A DNA stretch of 64,000 nt. Origin: Candidatus Paraprevotella stercoravium. Lineage in GTDB: Bacteria > Bacteroidota > Bacteroidia > Bacteroidales > Bacteroidaceae. Both the position numbers and the translations under genes were made by a program. The notes beneath the pieces were generated by a model that did no database searches, was not told where the DNA came from, and worked only from the letters and a program-made list of their open reading frames with translations. Within the stretch, counting starts at the first letter, position 1. Each line of letters begins with the position of its first letter. The stretch covers positions 1-64,000 of the forward strand of contig CALUIU010000003.1 in NCBI GenBank assembly GCA_944320795.1. The letters are read 5' to 3'. This document shows positions 33,584 to 44,302 of this stretch, piece after piece.

Positions 33584-36421
33584 TTATTTGATTACGATGT
33601 TTACAATTCGTTTCGGAACAATGATCACCTTCACAATCTGCTTGCCGTCGATATACTTCTGAGTCTGTTCGTCTGCAAGAACGGTTTCCTCGATGGTCTT
33701 CTGGTCGGCATCGGCCGGGAAGTCCATGGTGAAGCGTGTCTTACCATTAAACGAAATACTCAGGCGCATATTGTCTTCTACCAGGTATTTCTCGTTGAAT
33801 TCCGGCCACTGTGCGTCACAAACCGTAGTGGTATGACCCAACTGCTCCCACAGTTCTTCAGCGATGTGCGGAGCGAACGGAGCGATCAGCACTACGAGCT
33901 GCTCCAATACCTGCTTGTTCTTGCACTTCAGCTGTCCCAGTTCGTTCACACAGATCATGAACGCACTGATCGAAGTATTGTATGAGAAGGCCTCAATGTC
34001 AGCGCTTACTTTCTTGATCAGCTTGTGCAGAGACTTCAGCTCTTCTTTGGTAGCTTCGCCTTCTTCCGGCAGGAACTTGCCGTCGCGACTGAAGTAGAGC
34101 GACCAGAATTTCTTCAGGAAACGGTGGCATCCGTCAATACCGTTGGTATCCCAAGGCTTGCTCTGCTCTACCGGACCCAAGAACATTTCATACAGACGCA
34201 GAGTATCGGCGCCGAACTTCTCGACAATCATATCCGGGTTCACCACATTGAACATACTCTTACTCATCTTCTCGATAGCCCATCCGCAGATGTACTTGCC
34301 GTCTTCGAGGATGAATTCGGCGTTGTTGTATTCCGGACGCCAGTTCTTGAAGGCTTCTACATCCAGTATATCATTGGTAACGATGTTTACATCCACGTGC
34401 AGCGGTGTAGTATCGTACTGATCCTTCAGACCCAGAGAAACGAAAGTGTTGGTATCCTTGATACGATATACAAAGTTGCTTCGTCCCTGAATCATACCCT
34501 GGTTCACCAATTTCTGGAATGGCTCTTCCTTCACACTGTAACCGTAGTCATAGAGGAACTTGTTCCAGAAACGGCTGTAGATCAAGTGACCGGTAGCATG
34601 CTCTGTACCGCCCACATACAGGTCTACATTCTGCCAGTAGGCGTCGATCTTCGGATCAACAAGCGCCTTGTCGTTCTTCGGATCCATATAGCGCAGGTAG
34701 TAAGCCGAACTTCCGGCAAATCCTGGCATGGTATTCAACTCTAACGGGAAGATGGTCTGGTTATCGATCAGTTCGTTGGCTACCACCTTGTTGTTTACGG
34801 TATCCCATGCCCAGTTTGTAGCGTGTCCCAATGGAGGCTCACCGGTTTCGGTAGGCAGGAATTTGCTTACTTCCGGCAACTCCAGAGGCAGACAGTTTTC
34901 CGGAATCATATAAGGCATGTTGTCTTTGTAATATACCGGGAACGGCTCGCCCCAATAACGCTGGCGGCTGAAGATGGCATCACGCAGACGGAAGTTCACC
35001 TTCACGCGTCCCAGATTATGTTCCTTTACATATTTCTTGGTGGCGGCGATGGCCTCTTTCACGGTCAGACCGTTCAAAGAGAAGTCGATATAAGGAGTTA
35101 CTCCTTCTTTCGGTGAGTTGGTAACGATACCTTCCTTGGCATCGAAACTTTCTTCGCTCACGTCGCATCCCTCAACCAATGGAACGATCGGCAGGTTGAA
35201 ATGCTTGGCAAAGGCATAGTCGCGGCTGTCGTGTGCCGGAACGGCCATGATGGCACCGGTACCATATCCGGCCAATACATAGTCGCTGATCCAGATCGGA
35301 TTAGCCTCTCCTGTAAACGGATTGATGGCGTAAGAACCGGAGAATACGCCGGTTACACGGCGGTCGGCAATACGCTCACGCTCGGTACGCTTCTTGGTTG
35401 CTTCAAGATAAGCCTCCACTTCGGCCTTCTGCTCGGCTGTAGTAACCAATGGAACCAATTCGCTTTCCGGAGCCAATACCATGAAGGTTACACCGAACAT
35501 GGTATCCGCACGGGTGGTAAAGATGGTGAATGAACGGTCGCTGTCCTTGATTTTGAATTCCACTTCAGTACCTTCTGAGCGACCGATCCAGTTGCGCTGA
35601 GTTTCTTTCAAAGAGTCGGTCCAGTCGATGGTATCCAGTCCGTCGAGCAGTCTCTGTGCATAAGCGCTGACGCGCAGACACCACTGGCGCATCTTTTTCT
35701 GAACTACCGGATAACCTCCACGCTCAGAAACACCGTCCACTACCTCATCGTTGGCCAATACGGTTCCCAGTTTCGGGCACCAGTTTACCATAGTCTCGCC
35801 CAGATAGGCAATACGGTAATTCATCAAAGTTTCCTGTTGCTGCTTTTCGTTCATGGCTTTCCACTCGTCGGCAGTAAAGGTGAGTTCCTCACTGCAGGCC
35901 ACGTTCAAGCCTTCCGTACCCTGCTGTTCGAAGTGAGCAATCAGTTTTTCGATAGGTTGTGCCTTCTGGCAGTCGTTGCAATAGAAGCTTCCGAACATCT
36001 TCTGGAAAGCCCACTGCGTCCAGTGATAATAGTTCGGTTCGCAGGTTCTGATTTCACGGTCCCAATCAAAGCAGAAACCGATCTTGTCCAGCTGCTCACG
36101 GTAACGGTTGATGTTGGCGGCAGTTGTGATGGCCGGATGTTGTCCGGTCTGGATGGCATACTGCTCGGCTGGCAGTCCGTAGGCGTCATAACCCATCGGG
36201 TTCAGTACATTGAAACCCTGCAGTCTTTTATATCTGGCATAAATGTCCGAAGCGATGTATCCCAGCGGATGTCCCACATGAAGACCCGCTCCACTTGGAT
36301 AAGGGAACATGTTCAGCACGTAGAATTTCTTTTTTGATTCGTCTTCTGTCACTTTGTAAGTATGGTTCTCAATCCAGCGTTGATGCCATTTTTTTTCAAT
36401 TTCTCTGAAATTGTATTCCAT
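33584..36421 (-). CDS. leuS: Leucyl-tRNA synthetase
   Basis: A class I aminoacyl-tRNA synthetase of 945 residues. The start at 36421 gives [16 protein letters not shown], the usual beginning; the upstream in-frame extension is not conserved-looking. The HIGH-type motif is in [17 protein letters not shown], the editing (CP1) domain contains [16 protein letters not shown] and [16 protein letters not shown], and the KMSKS loop is in [15 protein letters not shown]. It leads a compact seven-gene operon (leuS, yitT, yitT, rdgB, porZ-like, acyltransferase, luxR) in which gaps are 2 to 18 bases or overlaps. Confidence 0.96.
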   Translation of the reverse strand: MEYNFREIEKKWHQRWIENHTYKVTEDESKKKFYVLNMFPYPSGAGLHVGHPLGYIASDIYARYKRLQGFNVLNPMGYDAYGLPAEQYAIQTGQHPAITTAANINRYREQLDKIGFCFDWDREIRTCEPNYYHWTQWAFQKMFGSFYCNDCQKAQPIEKLIAHFEQQGTEGLNVACSEELTFTADEWKAMNEKQQQETLMNYRIAYLGETMVNWCPKLGTVLANDEVVDGVSERGGYPVVQKKMRQWCLRVSAYAQRLLDGLDTIDWTDSLKETQRNWIGRSEGTEVEFKIKDSDRSFTIFTTRADTMFGVTFMVLAPESELVPLVTTAEQKAEVEAYLEATKKRTERERIADRRVTGVFSGSYAINPFTGEANPIWISDYVLAGYGTGAIMAVPAHDSRDYAFAKHFNLPIVPLVEGCDVSEESFDAKEGIVTNSPKEGVTPYIDFSLNGLTVKEAIAATKKYVKEHNLGRVKVNFRLRDAIFSRQRYWGEPFPVYYKDNMPYMIPENCLPLELPEVSKFLPTETGEPPLGHATNWAWDTVNNKVVANELIDNQTIFPLELNTMPGFAGSSAYYLRYMDPKNDKALVDPKIDAYWQNVDLYVGGTEHATGHLIYSRFWNKFLYDYGYSVKEEPFQKLVNQGMIQGRSNFVYRIKDTNTFVSLGLKDQYDTTPLHVDVNIVTNDILDVEAFKNWRPEYNNAEFILEDGKYICGWAIEKMSKSMFNVVNPDMIVEKFGADTLRLYEMFLGPVEQSKPWDTNGIDGCHRFLKKFWSLYFSRDGKFLPEEGEATKEELKSLHKLIKKVSADIEAFSYNTSISAFMICVNELGQLKCKNKQVLEQLVVLIAPFAPHIAEELWEQLGHTTTVCDAQWPEFNEKYLVEDNMRLSISFNGKTRFTMDFPADADQKTIEETVLADEQTQKYIDGKQIVKVIIVPKRIVNIVIK

Positions 36422-36479
36422 TGTGAGTTTTGTTTTATGATAATTATTATGTTGTCTGCAAATGATTGGGCACACTCTC

Positions 36480-36995
36480 CTACTCGTTGATCCAGATATG
36501 TTCGATTTCGGCAACGATCACTTTATGCAGGTTGCCCTTCTTTTCTCCGTACCAGTTTTTCAGGATTTCCGGATCCAGAAAATCTGTTTCGCGCATCTCT
36601 CCTTCATAAAGCTGTTGGCATTCCAAAGTCATGCGTGCCTGTTCGTAGGTGATGCCGTCAGTTTCCGTGAAGACCGGTTTCAGTCCGGTTTCTTTTACCT
36701 TATCCAGCTCCCTACCCGATTTAGAGCCGCAGAAAGAATAAATTTTACGCGCTTCTTCTTCTTTTCCCAAGAAAGAAAGCGACAGTTTGCGGTTCTTTTT
36801 CAGAAACTCATAAGTATATCTTTCCGGACGGACAAAGATAAAGGCTACGGGTTTGTTCCACAGCCACCCTATTCCACCCCATGAGGCTGTCATCATGTTA
36901 AAATCTTCTTTGGTACCGCCGGTTACCAGCATCCATTCCTTACCGATTGTTTCAAAGATGTTTTCTTTGAATTCAGAGGCTTCTATCTGTTTCAT
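36480..36995 (-). CDS. Flavin reductase-like FMN-binding protein
   Basis: A 171-residue split-barrel flavoprotein. [20 protein letters not shown], then [28 protein letters not shown] and the C-terminal [15 protein letters not shown] match the flavin-reductase family that binds FMN. The reaction partner is unknown. A minus-strand -7 box TATCTTTG (37018-37025) lies about 25 bases upstream. leuS begins 58 bases downstream and may be co-transcribed. Confidence 0.85.
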   Translation of the reverse strand: MKQIEASEFKENIFETIGKEWMLVTGGTKEDFNMMTASWGGIGWLWNKPVAFIFVRPERYTYEFLKKNRKLSLSFLGKEEEARKIYSFCGSKSGRELDKVKETGLKPVFTETDGITYEQARMTLECQQLYEGEMRETDFLDPEILKNWYGEKKGNLHKVIVAEIEHIWINE

Positions 36996-37201
36996 TTTTT
37001 CTTTTATTAATAAGGTGCAAAGATATAAAAAATCTATAATGAAGTGTCTATTCTTGCTTTAAAAACGATGTGCCATAGGTCGATAATTTTATATATTTTT
37101 GTAGAAAACGGAGTTTTGCTTGACATAGGTCAAGAAATAGTATGTTTTTTTCTAATTTCACTTGCTTTTTTTTCTGAAAAATGAAATTAGCTATACCTTT
37201 G

Positions 37202-37377
37202 CAGTGTTCAAAAGAACAACGAGAGATTTAAAGTAAAAAGATTGTTAGTAAATTGATAATTAGTAAATTGTCGTTGTAGGGATACAATGGGATTTAATGT
37301 TTAGGGTTTTTCAAAAAATTGAGAGATTTAGGATTGATTGTCGGGGCGCTTTTTAAGCTGTCCCGTTTTTTATTTTT
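37202..37377 (+). ncRNA. Candidate small RNA upstream of mutS
   Basis: A segment of about 170 bases lies between a good -7 box (TACCTTTG, 37194-37201) and a strong intrinsic terminator, with no credible reading frame. Structural elements are a small hairpin (37206-37217), a stem pairing 37216-37222 with 37271-37277, an 11-base direct repeat TTAGTAAATTG at 37245-37255 and 37260-37270, and the decamer GAGAGATTTA at 37221 and 37321. I do not recognise it as tmRNA, RNase P RNA or SRP RNA. A 6S-like RNA or an unnamed sRNA are possibilities. It could also be only an attenuated mutS leader. Confidence 0.5.
37342..37377 (+). terminator. Intrinsic terminator of the candidate small RNA
   Basis: The stem starts with CGGGGCGCTT at 37342 and pairs with AAGC...GTCCCG up to 37365, with a triloop TTT and one bulged T. 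A long T-rich run (37366-37377) follows. It stops transcription before the mutS coding region. Confidence 0.85.
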
Positions 37378-37408
37378 ATGAATCTCTACAAAAAAGCCAC
37401 AACTTGCA

Positions 37409-37438
37409 TCTTCCCGGTTTCGGGAAGATTATTTTTTT
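37409..37438 (+). terminator. Second intrinsic terminator before mutS
   Basis: A perfect 8-bp stem (37409-37416 with 37421-37428) with a GTTT loop is followed by TTATTTTTTT. It overlaps the place where the -33 element of the mutS promoter would lie. Confidence 0.75.
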
Positions 37439-37439
37439 G

Positions 37440-37447
37440 TAATTTTG
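37440..37447 (+). promoter_or_regulatory. -7 box of the mutS promoter
   Basis: TAATTTTG matches TAnnTTTG and lies 29 bases before the mutS ATG at 37477. It excludes the longer open frame that begins at 37378. No good TTTG is found at -33. Confidence 0.55.
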
Positions 37448-37476
37448 CGCGAACTTATTTTATAAATCACTTGGTT

Positions 37477-40092
37477 ATGGCAAAAGACGGGCTCACCCCC
37501 ATGATGAAGCAGTTCTATGATTTGAAAGCAAAGCATCCTGATGCGGTGCTGCTTTTTCGTTGTGGCGATTTTTATGAAACCTACAGCAGCGATGCCGTTT
37601 CTGCTTCGGAAATATTAGGAATAACTCTTACAAAAAGAAATAATGGAGGCAAGGGTGGGGAACCTATTGAAATGGCTGGTTTCCCGCATCATGCCTTGGA
37701 TACTTATCTGCCGAAACTGATCCGCGCCGGAAAGCGTGTTGCTATTTGTGATCAGCTGGAAGATCCGAAACTGACTAAAACACTGGTGAAGCGCGGCATC
37801 ACGGAATTGGTTACTCCCGGTGTAGCCATGGGAGATAATGTATTGAATTATAAAGAAAACAATTTCTTGGCCGCAGTTCACTTCGGAAAGAGCAACTGTG
37901 GCGTTTCTTTCTTGGATATCAGTACCGGTGAGTTCCTGACTGCTGAAGGTTCTTTTGAGTATATCGATAAGCTGCTTGCCAATTTTTCTCCTAAAGAGGT
38001 GCTTTATGAGAGAGGAAAGAGGGGTATGTTTGAAGGAAACTTCGGAACAAAATATCTTACATTTGAGTTGGAGGACTGGGTCTTTACCGAAATGACTGCC
38101 AACGAGAAGCTACTGAAGCATTTTGAGGTGAAAAATCTGAAAGGTTTTGGTGTGGATCATCTCAAATCCGGAATCATTGCTTCAGGAGCCATTCTGCAAT
38201 ATCTGGAGATGACACAACACAGCCAGATCGGGCATATCACTTCGCTTTCCCGTATTGAGGAAGAACGTTACGTGCGTCTGGATAAGTTCACTGTACGTAA
38301 TTTGGAGTTATTGGGTTCGATGAATGAAGGTGGAAATTCCTTGCTGAATGTTATTGACCGTACCATCACTCCGATGGGAGCCCGTTTGCTAAAACGGTGG
38401 CTCATATTTCCTTTGAAGGATGAAAAGCCCATCAACGAGCGTTTGGACGTGGTGGAATATTTCTTTAAAGATCTGAATTTCAGGGAGATTATAGAAGAAC
38501 AGTTGCATCTGATCGGAGATTTGGAGCGTATTATTTCCAAAGTTTCCGTGGGAAGAGTTTCTCCCCGCGATGTGGTCCAGTTGCGTGTAGCGCTTCAGGC
38601 TATCGAACCGATCAAGGCTGCCTGTGAGCAGGCAGAAGACCCTACATTGAAACGTATCGGCGAACAGCTTAATCTGTGTGCTTCCATCCGTGACCGTATT
38701 GCCCGCGAGATTAAAGCTGATCCGCCTTTGTTGGTCAATAAGGGTGGGGTAATTGCCGAAGGAGTAAATGCCGAACTTGATGAGTTGCGCCATATTGCCT
38801 ACGAAGGTAAGGATTATCTGTTGCAGATTCAGCAGCGCGAAACCGAAGAAACCGGAATTCCCAGTTTGAAGATAGGTTATAATAATGTTTACGGATATTA
38901 CCTAGAGGTACGAAATACTCATAAGGACAAAGTACCAGAGGGTTGGATCAGAAAACAAACCTTGGTCAATGCCGAGCGTTACATTACTCAGGAGCTGAAA
39001 GAATACGAGGAAAAGATATTGGGAGCCGAGGACAAGATTCTCTCTTTGGAGATGAAACTCTTCAACGATCTGATTCTTTCTTTGGCAGAATTTACTCCTG
39101 CCATTCAGATCAACGCCAATTTGATAGCCCGTCTGGACTGTCTGCTTTCTTTTGCTTTGGTAGCTCAGGAAAACAACTATATCCGTCCGGTCATTGAAGA
39201 CAGCGATGCGTTGGAGATCATTCAGGGCCGTCATCCGGTTATCGAGAAGCAGCTGCCGGTAGGAGAGCGCTATGTGGCCAATGATGTTTATCTGGATTGC
39301 GACCAACAGCAGATAATCATCATTACGGGTCCGAATATGGCCGGTAAATCGGCTTTGCTCCGTCAGACTGCCCTGATCACTCTGATGGCACAGATTGGTT
39401 CTTTCGTACCGGCAGAACGCGCCCGTATCGGTATGGTGGACAAGATTTTTACACGTGTGGGAGCCAGCGACAATATTTCTTTGGGTGAAAGTACCTTTAT
39501 GGTGGAGATGAACGAGGCATCCAACATTCTGAACAACCTGTCTTCCAGAAGTCTGGTGCTTTTCGATGAGTTGGGCCGTGGAACATCTACTTATGACGGT
39601 ATCAGTATTGCCTGGGCCATTGTGGAGTATATCCATGAGAACAAGAAGGGTAGGGCACGTACGCTTTTTGCGACTCACTATCACGAACTGAATGAGATGG
39701 AGCAGATATTCCCACGCATCAAGAACTACAATGTTTCCGTGCGTGAGGTAGACGGCAAGGTGATTTTCCTGCGTAAACTGGAGCGTGGCGGAAGCGAGCA
39801 TTCCTTCGGTATTCATGTGGCCAAATTGGCCGGTATGCCTAAGAGTATTGTGCAGCGTGCCAATGTGATTCTGAAAGAACTGGAGTCAGGGAGTGGCAAA
39901 GAACAGCTGGCTGCTTCGTTGAAAGAAGATCCCAAGAACGCGCAGCCGGTTCAGCTCAGTCTGTTCCAGTTGGACGATCCGGTATTGTGTCAGGTGCGCG
40001 ATGAGATTCTTCATCTCGATATCAATAATCTGACTCCGATAGAAGCTTTGAATAAACTAAATGAAATCAAGCGAATTGTGTTAGGAAGATAA
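37477..40092 (+). CDS. mutS: DNA mismatch repair protein MutS
   Basis: An 871-residue mismatch-recognition ATPase. The start at 37477 gives [20 protein letters not shown]; an in-frame extension to 37378 would cross a terminator and the promoter. The mismatch-binding Phe-Tyr-Glu is in [16 protein letters not shown]. The ATPase core shows Walker [32 protein letters not shown], Walker [17 protein letters not shown] and [10 protein letters not shown]. The C-terminal helices are present, so it is a complete MutS1. MutL is not in the window. Confidence 0.96.
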   Translation: MAKDGLTPMMKQFYDLKAKHPDAVLLFRCGDFYETYSSDAVSASEILGITLTKRNNGGKGGEPIEMAGFPHHALDTYLPKLIRAGKRVAICDQLEDPKLTKTLVKRGITELVTPGVAMGDNVLNYKENNFLAAVHFGKSNCGVSFLDISTGEFLTAEGSFEYIDKLLANFSPKEVLYERGKRGMFEGNFGTKYLTFELEDWVFTEMTANEKLLKHFEVKNLKGFGVDHLKSGIIASGAILQYLEMTQHSQIGHITSLSRIEEERYVRLDKFTVRNLELLGSMNEGGNSLLNVIDRTITPMGARLLKRWLIFPLKDEKPINERLDVVEYFFKDLNFREIIEEQLHLIGDLERIISKVSVGRVSPRDVVQLRVALQAIEPIKAACEQAEDPTLKRIGEQLNLCASIRDRIAREIKADPPLLVNKGGVIAEGVNAELDELRHIAYEGKDYLLQIQQRETEETGIPSLKIGYNNVYGYYLEVRNTHKDKVPEGWIRKQTLVNAERYITQELKEYEEKILGAEDKILSLEMKLFNDLILSLAEFTPAIQINANLIARLDCLLSFALVAQENNYIRPVIEDSDALEIIQGRHPVIEKQLPVGERYVANDVYLDCDQQQIIIITGPNMAGKSALLRQTALITLMAQIGSFVPAERARIGMVDKIFTRVGASDNISLGESTFMVEMNEASNILNNLSSRSLVLFDELGRGTSTYDGISIAWAIVEYIHENKKGRARTLFATHYHELNEMEQIFPRIKNYNVSVREVDGKVIFLRKLERGGSEHSFGIHVAKLAGMPKSIVQRANVILKELESGSGKEQLAASLKEDPKNAQPVQLSLFQLDDPVLCQVRDEILHLDINNLTPIEALNKLNEIKRIVLGR

Positions 40093-40138
40093 TTCCATTA
40101 CCTCTAAAAATCGTTTTATTTAAATTATCGAGAGGTTT

Positions 40139-40188
40139 TAAACAAATGCTCCCGACGTTTTCCGGAAAACGTCGGGAGCATTTGTTTA
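40139..40188. terminator. Perfect 50-base palindromic terminator after mutS
   Basis: Both 25-base halves are exact reverse complements, with the centre at CCGG and no unpaired loop. The core stem is GC-rich (CTCCCGACG) and flanked by A and T runs. It separates mutS from the convergent truncated gene. Confidence 0.85.
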
Positions 40189-40228
40189 TATCTGCAAAGT
40201 TGGAATTTTTGACCTTATTAAATGAACT

Positions 40229-40847
40229 CTATTTTTGCCTGTTGTTTTCGTTCTTTTGAACTAAAAATTTTCCGTCTTTTGTGATTCCCTCAGCCTCATA
40301 ACTCAGTATGGTAGTTTTGGAGTTATTGTAGAAACTGATGGTCTTGGTTTCTCCAGGCTTCAGCGTTATGTTCGGATTCCAATATAGAGTGCGCCTATAA
40401 TCTTTTACTTCAGGCAGCGGTTGCTTGGAATAATCTGGCGAATAGAAGGTGTCGCATACAGCAAATCCGTCCAGCAGAATCCAGCGGTCACGGTAAGTCT
40501 GTCTCTTTGCATCATTCGGGTATTTGTGCAGATCAATGACCATATCGGGGATGTTGGACTGTTCGTATTTCCAGCTGCTTCTTTCTCGTGGGCAGTAATC
40601 TGTGTAGAAATAGAGTTTGTCCAAGTAGGCCAAAGTGCGGTAGCTTTTGATGTATTCCATACTTCCGAAACTAGGATTAAACATCCCTCCATTATATGCA
40701 ATATAAACATTATCCGGTTTTCCATTAATGGCTTTTCCATCATATCGTACCTGAATGAAATAATCCGCTTTCTCTACTCCCATATCCCCTATATAGGACA
40801 GAGAGGTAATGTTAGGAATAAATCCCCTTACGTCATAATATATTGTC
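40229..40847 (-). pseudogene. C-terminal remnant of a large protein, cut by the ISL3-family element
   Basis: About 205 codons of native sequence remain, from TIYYDVRGFIPNITSLSYIG to the stop. It is a beta-rich region ending in TLYWNPNITLKPGETKTISF and LSYEAEGITKDGKFLV, as in the C-terminus of large Bacteroidetes outer-membrane or periplasmic proteins with carboxypeptidase-like/MG2-type domains. The 5' part is missing: the sequence runs straight into the IS end at 40848, and the other side of the IS holds the lgt terminator, not the rest of the gene. An ATG exists inside the IS end (40891 frame), but the product would lack a signal peptide and most of the protein. Confidence 0.7.
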
Positions 40848-42164
40848 GGTTCATCCGACATTTCGCGTGATGCGGCAATCATGCAGTGCATATAGCCTCA
40901 ATTCAAAGTATCGTTCATCCCTAAATCCATATGCCGTTCTCTTCATGACCTTTATCTTGTTGTTGATGCCTTCTACCTTTCCGGTCGATATATGGCAGTC
41001 ATACCATGCGAGTATGCCTGTCCTGTGTGCCGTTACCGTAGCTGCCATCTTCACCAATTGCGGCACTTTGCTCTCCCGGGCTTGCTTTACCCAATCCGAC
41101 ATAACCCTTTCGGCATCGTCCTTATTGACCTGCATCCAGATTTCCCTGAGCTGTTCTTTCAGGTAGTATGCCTGCGACAGGGGCTTGTTCATATCCAGCG
41201 CGTTGTCAAGCCGTGTCTTATACTCCTTGTCGAAGATATCCGCCCCATTACTCAGTAACAGGTATCGCGTACCTTTCAACACCTTGCGTTTGTTGATGTC
41301 TTTTTCCATGTGGTATTGCACCCTGCGTATTTCATCCAGCTTCTCGTTCATAAGCTTTACCACATGGAAATGGTCAAACACGTGCACCGCATTCGGGCAA
41401 TTTTCATATACAGAGGAGATGAAGGCGGCGGAGAGATCTGTTGCAATATACTTGATGTCAACGCCTTTTCTTCTGATCCGTTTCCAAAAGCCATCCAGGG
41501 CGTCTGCTCCTTTGCCGTTACCGACATAGAGAATACGGCCACTCTTCAGGTCAACCACGATTGTCTTGTACACATGTCCTTTCCTGACCGCAAATTCATC
41601 TATGCCGATGCTGTCTACTCCTTCAAGGGAGGGAGGCGCGTAATGGTATTCAAGATGACGCGTATGGATATCCTTGACGGTATCCCAGGATACGCCCAGG
41701 AGATTGGCTGCGTCTTTCAAGGTCATGCTCCTTAACAGGTCGACTACATATTTTGCGAAACGATGGGTGTAACCGCAACTACCCGTGGCAAAGGGTATGC
41801 TCTCCTGACGGTCATAATCACAATCCTGATTCTTGCACTTATAGCGTTGGACTTTCATGCGGATTATCACCTTTTTGCCGCCTATCGGGAGTCCTATAAA
41901 GTCACGAACTCGAAAACCGTTCTTGACCAATTGGCGATGCCCGCACTTAGGACAGTCTTTCTTCCGCTCTTTTGCTTCAATATGTAAGATAATTGTATTA
42001 CCTTTGTATTCCTCACGAGTGCATTTGTGGTTATATAACCCCCAAGCATGATATAGAAAACTGCTGTTCATTACTGTACATTTGTTTGTGGTGATTCAAA
42101 TATACAATTTGTTCAGCGGTTTTCTTCGTTATTAACAACTATCACGCGAAATGTCGGATGAACC
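40848..42164 (-). mobile_element. ISL3-family insertion sequence, 1317 bp
   Basis: Perfect 24-bp terminal inverted repeats are at 40848-40871 and 42141-42164, beginning GGTTCATCCGACATTTCGCG inward. The single transposase ORF fills the element. The 8 bases flanking each side (40840-40847 and 42165-42172) do not match, so there is no target duplication of the usual 8-bp kind. Confidence 0.93.
40851..42071 (-). CDS. ISL3-family transposase
   Basis: A 406-residue DDE transposase. An N-terminal zinc ribbon (Cys40, Cys43, Cys79, Cys84) is followed by a helix-turn-helix stretch (MTLKDAANLLGVSWDTVKDI). Catalytic acids are likely Asp158 in SIGIDEFAVRKGH, an Asp in ATDLSAAF (212) or VFDHFHVVKL (233), and the Glu in TGKVEGINNKIK. 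The stop codon lies within the left inverted repeat. The frame is intact, so the element may be active. The ATG is about 70 bases inside the right end. Confidence 0.94.
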   Translation of the reverse strand: MNSSFLYHAWGLYNHKCTREEYKGNTIILHIEAKERKKDCPKCGHRQLVKNGFRVRDFIGLPIGGKKVIIRMKVQRYKCKNQDCDYDRQESIPFATGSCGYTHRFAKYVVDLLRSMTLKDAANLLGVSWDTVKDIHTRHLEYHYAPPSLEGVDSIGIDEFAVRKGHVYKTIVVDLKSGRILYVGNGKGADALDGFWKRIRRKGVDIKYIATDLSAAFISSVYENCPNAVHVFDHFHVVKLMNEKLDEIRRVQYHMEKDINKRKVLKGTRYLLLSNGADIFDKEYKTRLDNALDMNKPLSQAYYLKEQLREIWMQVNKDDAERVMSDWVKQARESKVPQLVKMAATVTAHRTGILAWYDCHISTGKVEGINNKIKVMKRTAYGFRDERYFELRLYALHDCRITRNVG

Positions 42165-42167
42165 AAA

Positions 42168-42211
42168 AATATAGCCATATCCAAAGCGTAAATGCCGGAT
42201 ATGGCTATATT
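42168..42211 (-). terminator. Terminator after lgt
   Basis: A perfect 15-bp stem (42168-42182 with 42197-42211) begins 3 bases from the right end of the IS. It ends the ychF-lgt message on the minus strand. Confidence 0.8.
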
Positions 42212-42227
42212 CGTATAGTTTTTAGTA

Positions 42228-43073
42228 TTATTTTCTGAACTGCGGTTCGCCGAGTTTGCGGCAGAGCTTACCGCCCACCATGCAATATATTCCCAAGATA
42301 ACGAATGGGATACTGAGCAACTGACCCATATTCAGCAACATATTGGCTTCGAAAGCCTCCTGAACCTCCTTTGTAAACTCCAGAAGGAAGCGTGCTGTGA
42401 AGATGGTGGTCAGGCAGAATCCGAAGAAGAAACCGCTGCCCACCTGTTCCGGACGTTTCTTATACAGATACAGACCGATGAAGAAAAAGGCCAGATAGCA
42501 GAGTGCTTCGTACAGCTGTCCCGGATGGCGTGGAATCATATCTACACGCTCAAAGATAAAGGCCCAGGGAACTGTAGTAGGATCTCCGATAATTTCGGAA
42601 TTCATCAGATTTCCCATACGGATGAAGAAAGCACAGATCGGAGTGGCTATGGCTATGTTGTCCAGAATACGCATCAGATTGATTTTGGTTTTGCGCACAT
42701 ACAGCCACAAGGCAATCATCAGACCGAGGGTTCCTCCGTGGCTGGCCAGTCCTTCGTATCCGGTAAATACCCATCCGTTCATGGTGTGGCGCATGGGTAG
42801 AATCATTTCCAACGGATGACTCAGGAAATAGCCCGGTTCGTAGAACAGGCAGTGACCCAGGCGGGCACCGATCAGGATACCGAAAAAGCAATAAAAGAAG
42901 AGAGGCTCGAAGAGTTCTTCCTTGATGTTTTGCTTCTTATAGAGCTTCTGCACAATCACATAGCAGGCCAGAAGACCCAGACACCAGCAGATGGAATACC
43001 AGCGGATACTGAGTCCGCCGATGTGGAATGCCTCCACCGGAGGATTCCACAGAATATACTGGAGGGCAGTCAT
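42228..43073 (-). CDS. lgt: Prolipoprotein diacylglyceryl transferase
   Basis: A 281-residue inner-membrane enzyme with about seven hydrophobic segments that attaches diacylglycerol from phosphatidylglycerol to the lipobox Cys of prolipoproteins. Family signatures are [34 protein letters not shown] with the essential His, the Lgt signature [17 protein letters not shown], and [10 protein letters not shown]. It starts 11 bases after the ychF stop and is followed by its own terminator next to the IS. Confidence 0.95.
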   Translation of the reverse strand: MTALQYILWNPPVEAFHIGGLSIRWYSICWCLGLLACYVIVQKLYKKQNIKEELFEPLFFYCFFGILIGARLGHCLFYEPGYFLSHPLEMILPMRHTMNGWVFTGYEGLASHGGTLGLMIALWLYVRKTKINLMRILDNIAIATPICAFFIRMGNLMNSEIIGDPTTVPWAFIFERVDMIPRHPGQLYEALCYLAFFFIGLYLYKKRPEQVGSGFFFGFCLTTIFTARFLLEFTKEVQEAFEANMLLNMGQLLSIPFVILGIYCMVGGKLCRKLGEPQFRK

Positions 43074-43084
43074 TGCAGTACGGA

Positions 43085-44188
43085 TTATACGTTAAAGCGG
43101 AAGTGCATGATGTCGCCGTCCTGCACCACGTAGTCTTTACCCTCTACGCTCATCTTTCCGGCCTCGCGTACAGCTGTTTCCGAGCCATACTTGATGTAGT
43201 CCTCATATTTGATGACTTCGGCACGGATAAAGCCTTTCTCGAAGTCTGTGTGGATCACACCGGCGCACTGAGGAGCCTTCCATCCGCGACGGAATGTCCA
43301 GGCGCGTACTTCCATCTTTCCGGCTGTGATGTAAGTCTGCAGGTTGAGTAGATGATAGATAGCCTTGATCAGACGGTCGCAACCGGATTCTTTCAGACCG
43401 ATATCTTCCAGGAACATCTGCTTCTCTTCGTAGCTTTCCAGCTCAGAGATGTCTGCCTCGGTCTGGGCTGAGATAGTTAACAGTTCGGCATTCTCGTCCT
43501 TGATGGCCTCGCGTACAGCCTCTACGTATTTGTTGCCGTTGGCAGCCGACTTGTCGTCTACGTTGCACACGTAAAGTACCGGTTTGGTTGTCAGCAGGAA
43601 CAGATTCTTGGCTGCTGCCACTTCCTCATCGGTGTCGAAAGATACGGTACGCGCTGATTTTCCTTTCAGCAGGGCTTCCTGATACTTCAGCAACACTTCG
43701 TATTCAATCTTGGCCTGCTTGTCGCCACCCACTTTGGCAATCTTTTCTACACGCTTGATGCGGTTCTCTACGGTTTCCAGGTCTTTGAGCTGGAGCTCGG
43801 TGTCGATAATTTCCTTGTCGCGCACCGGGTCTACAGAACCGTCTACATGCACGATATTATCGTTGTCAAAACATCTCAACACGTGGATGATGGCATCCGT
43901 TTCGCGGATGTTGCCCAGGAACTGGTTACCCAGTCCTTCGCCCTTGCTGGCACCCTTTACCAGTCCGGCGATGTCCACAATCTCGCAAGTGGCCGGTACG
44001 ATACGGTCCGGATTGATCAGTTCGGCCAGCTTGGTGAGTCGTTCATCGGGAACGGAGATCTGTCCCAGCTGGGCGTCGATGGTACAGAACGGGAAGTTTG
44101 CTGCTTGTGCCTTTGCGCTGGACAAGCAATTGAATAGGGTAGACTTGCCCACATTCGGGAGGCCTACGATACCTGCTTTTAATGCCAT
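43085..44188 (-). CDS. ychF: Redox-regulated ATPase YchF (Obg-related)
   Basis: A 367-residue P-loop NTPase: G1 [17 protein letters not shown] (8-15 core), G3 [20 protein letters not shown], and the G4 position reads VCNVDD in place of NKxD, which gives ATP rather than GTP preference in this family. A coiled-coil insert follows, and the C-terminal TGS domain ends in [19 protein letters not shown]. The length is normal. It is co-transcribed with lgt. Confidence 0.95.
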   Translation of the reverse strand: MALKAGIVGLPNVGKSTLFNCLSSAKAQAANFPFCTIDAQLGQISVPDERLTKLAELINPDRIVPATCEIVDIAGLVKGASKGEGLGNQFLGNIRETDAIIHVLRCFDNDNIVHVDGSVDPVRDKEIIDTELQLKDLETVENRIKRVEKIAKVGGDKQAKIEYEVLLKYQEALLKGKSARTVSFDTDEEVAAAKNLFLLTTKPVLYVCNVDDKSAANGNKYVEAVREAIKDENAELLTISAQTEADISELESYEEKQMFLEDIGLKESGCDRLIKAIYHLLNLQTYITAGKMEVRAWTFRRGWKAPQCAGVIHTDFEKGFIRAEVIKYEDYIKYGSETAVREAGKMSVEGKDYVVQDGDIMHFRFNV

Positions 44189-44264
44189 AATGTTATTTTG
44201 TTTTTAATGATATGCTTTTATTTCCAAACAGTTTGCAAAATTAAGAATAAATCCCGTATACAGA

Positions 44265-44299
44265 AAATGCTTCTCCGTATTTCTGCCGGAGAAGCATTT
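44265..44299 (-). terminator. Terminator after polA
   Basis: A perfect 13-bp stem (44265-44277 with 44287-44299) lies 3 bases after the polA stop on the minus strand. The T run behind it is short. Confidence 0.65.
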
Positions 44300-44302
44300 G
44301 GA

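Larger units (their letters stand above)
36996..37476. other. Intergenic region between flavin reductase and mutS
   Basis: No protein gene is supported. From left to right it holds the flavin reductase promoter, a promoter-like box at 37194-37201, a candidate small RNA, a terminator at 37342-37377, a second terminator at 37409-37438, and the mutS promoter at 37440-37447. Confidence 0.6.

Noticed and set aside
36422-36514. Longer N-terminus for leuS
   Set aside because: The family begins at [12 protein letters not shown]; the extension is low-quality sequence between genes.
37378-37476. Longer N-terminus for mutS
   Set aside because: The extension contains a terminator hairpin and the promoter -7 box.
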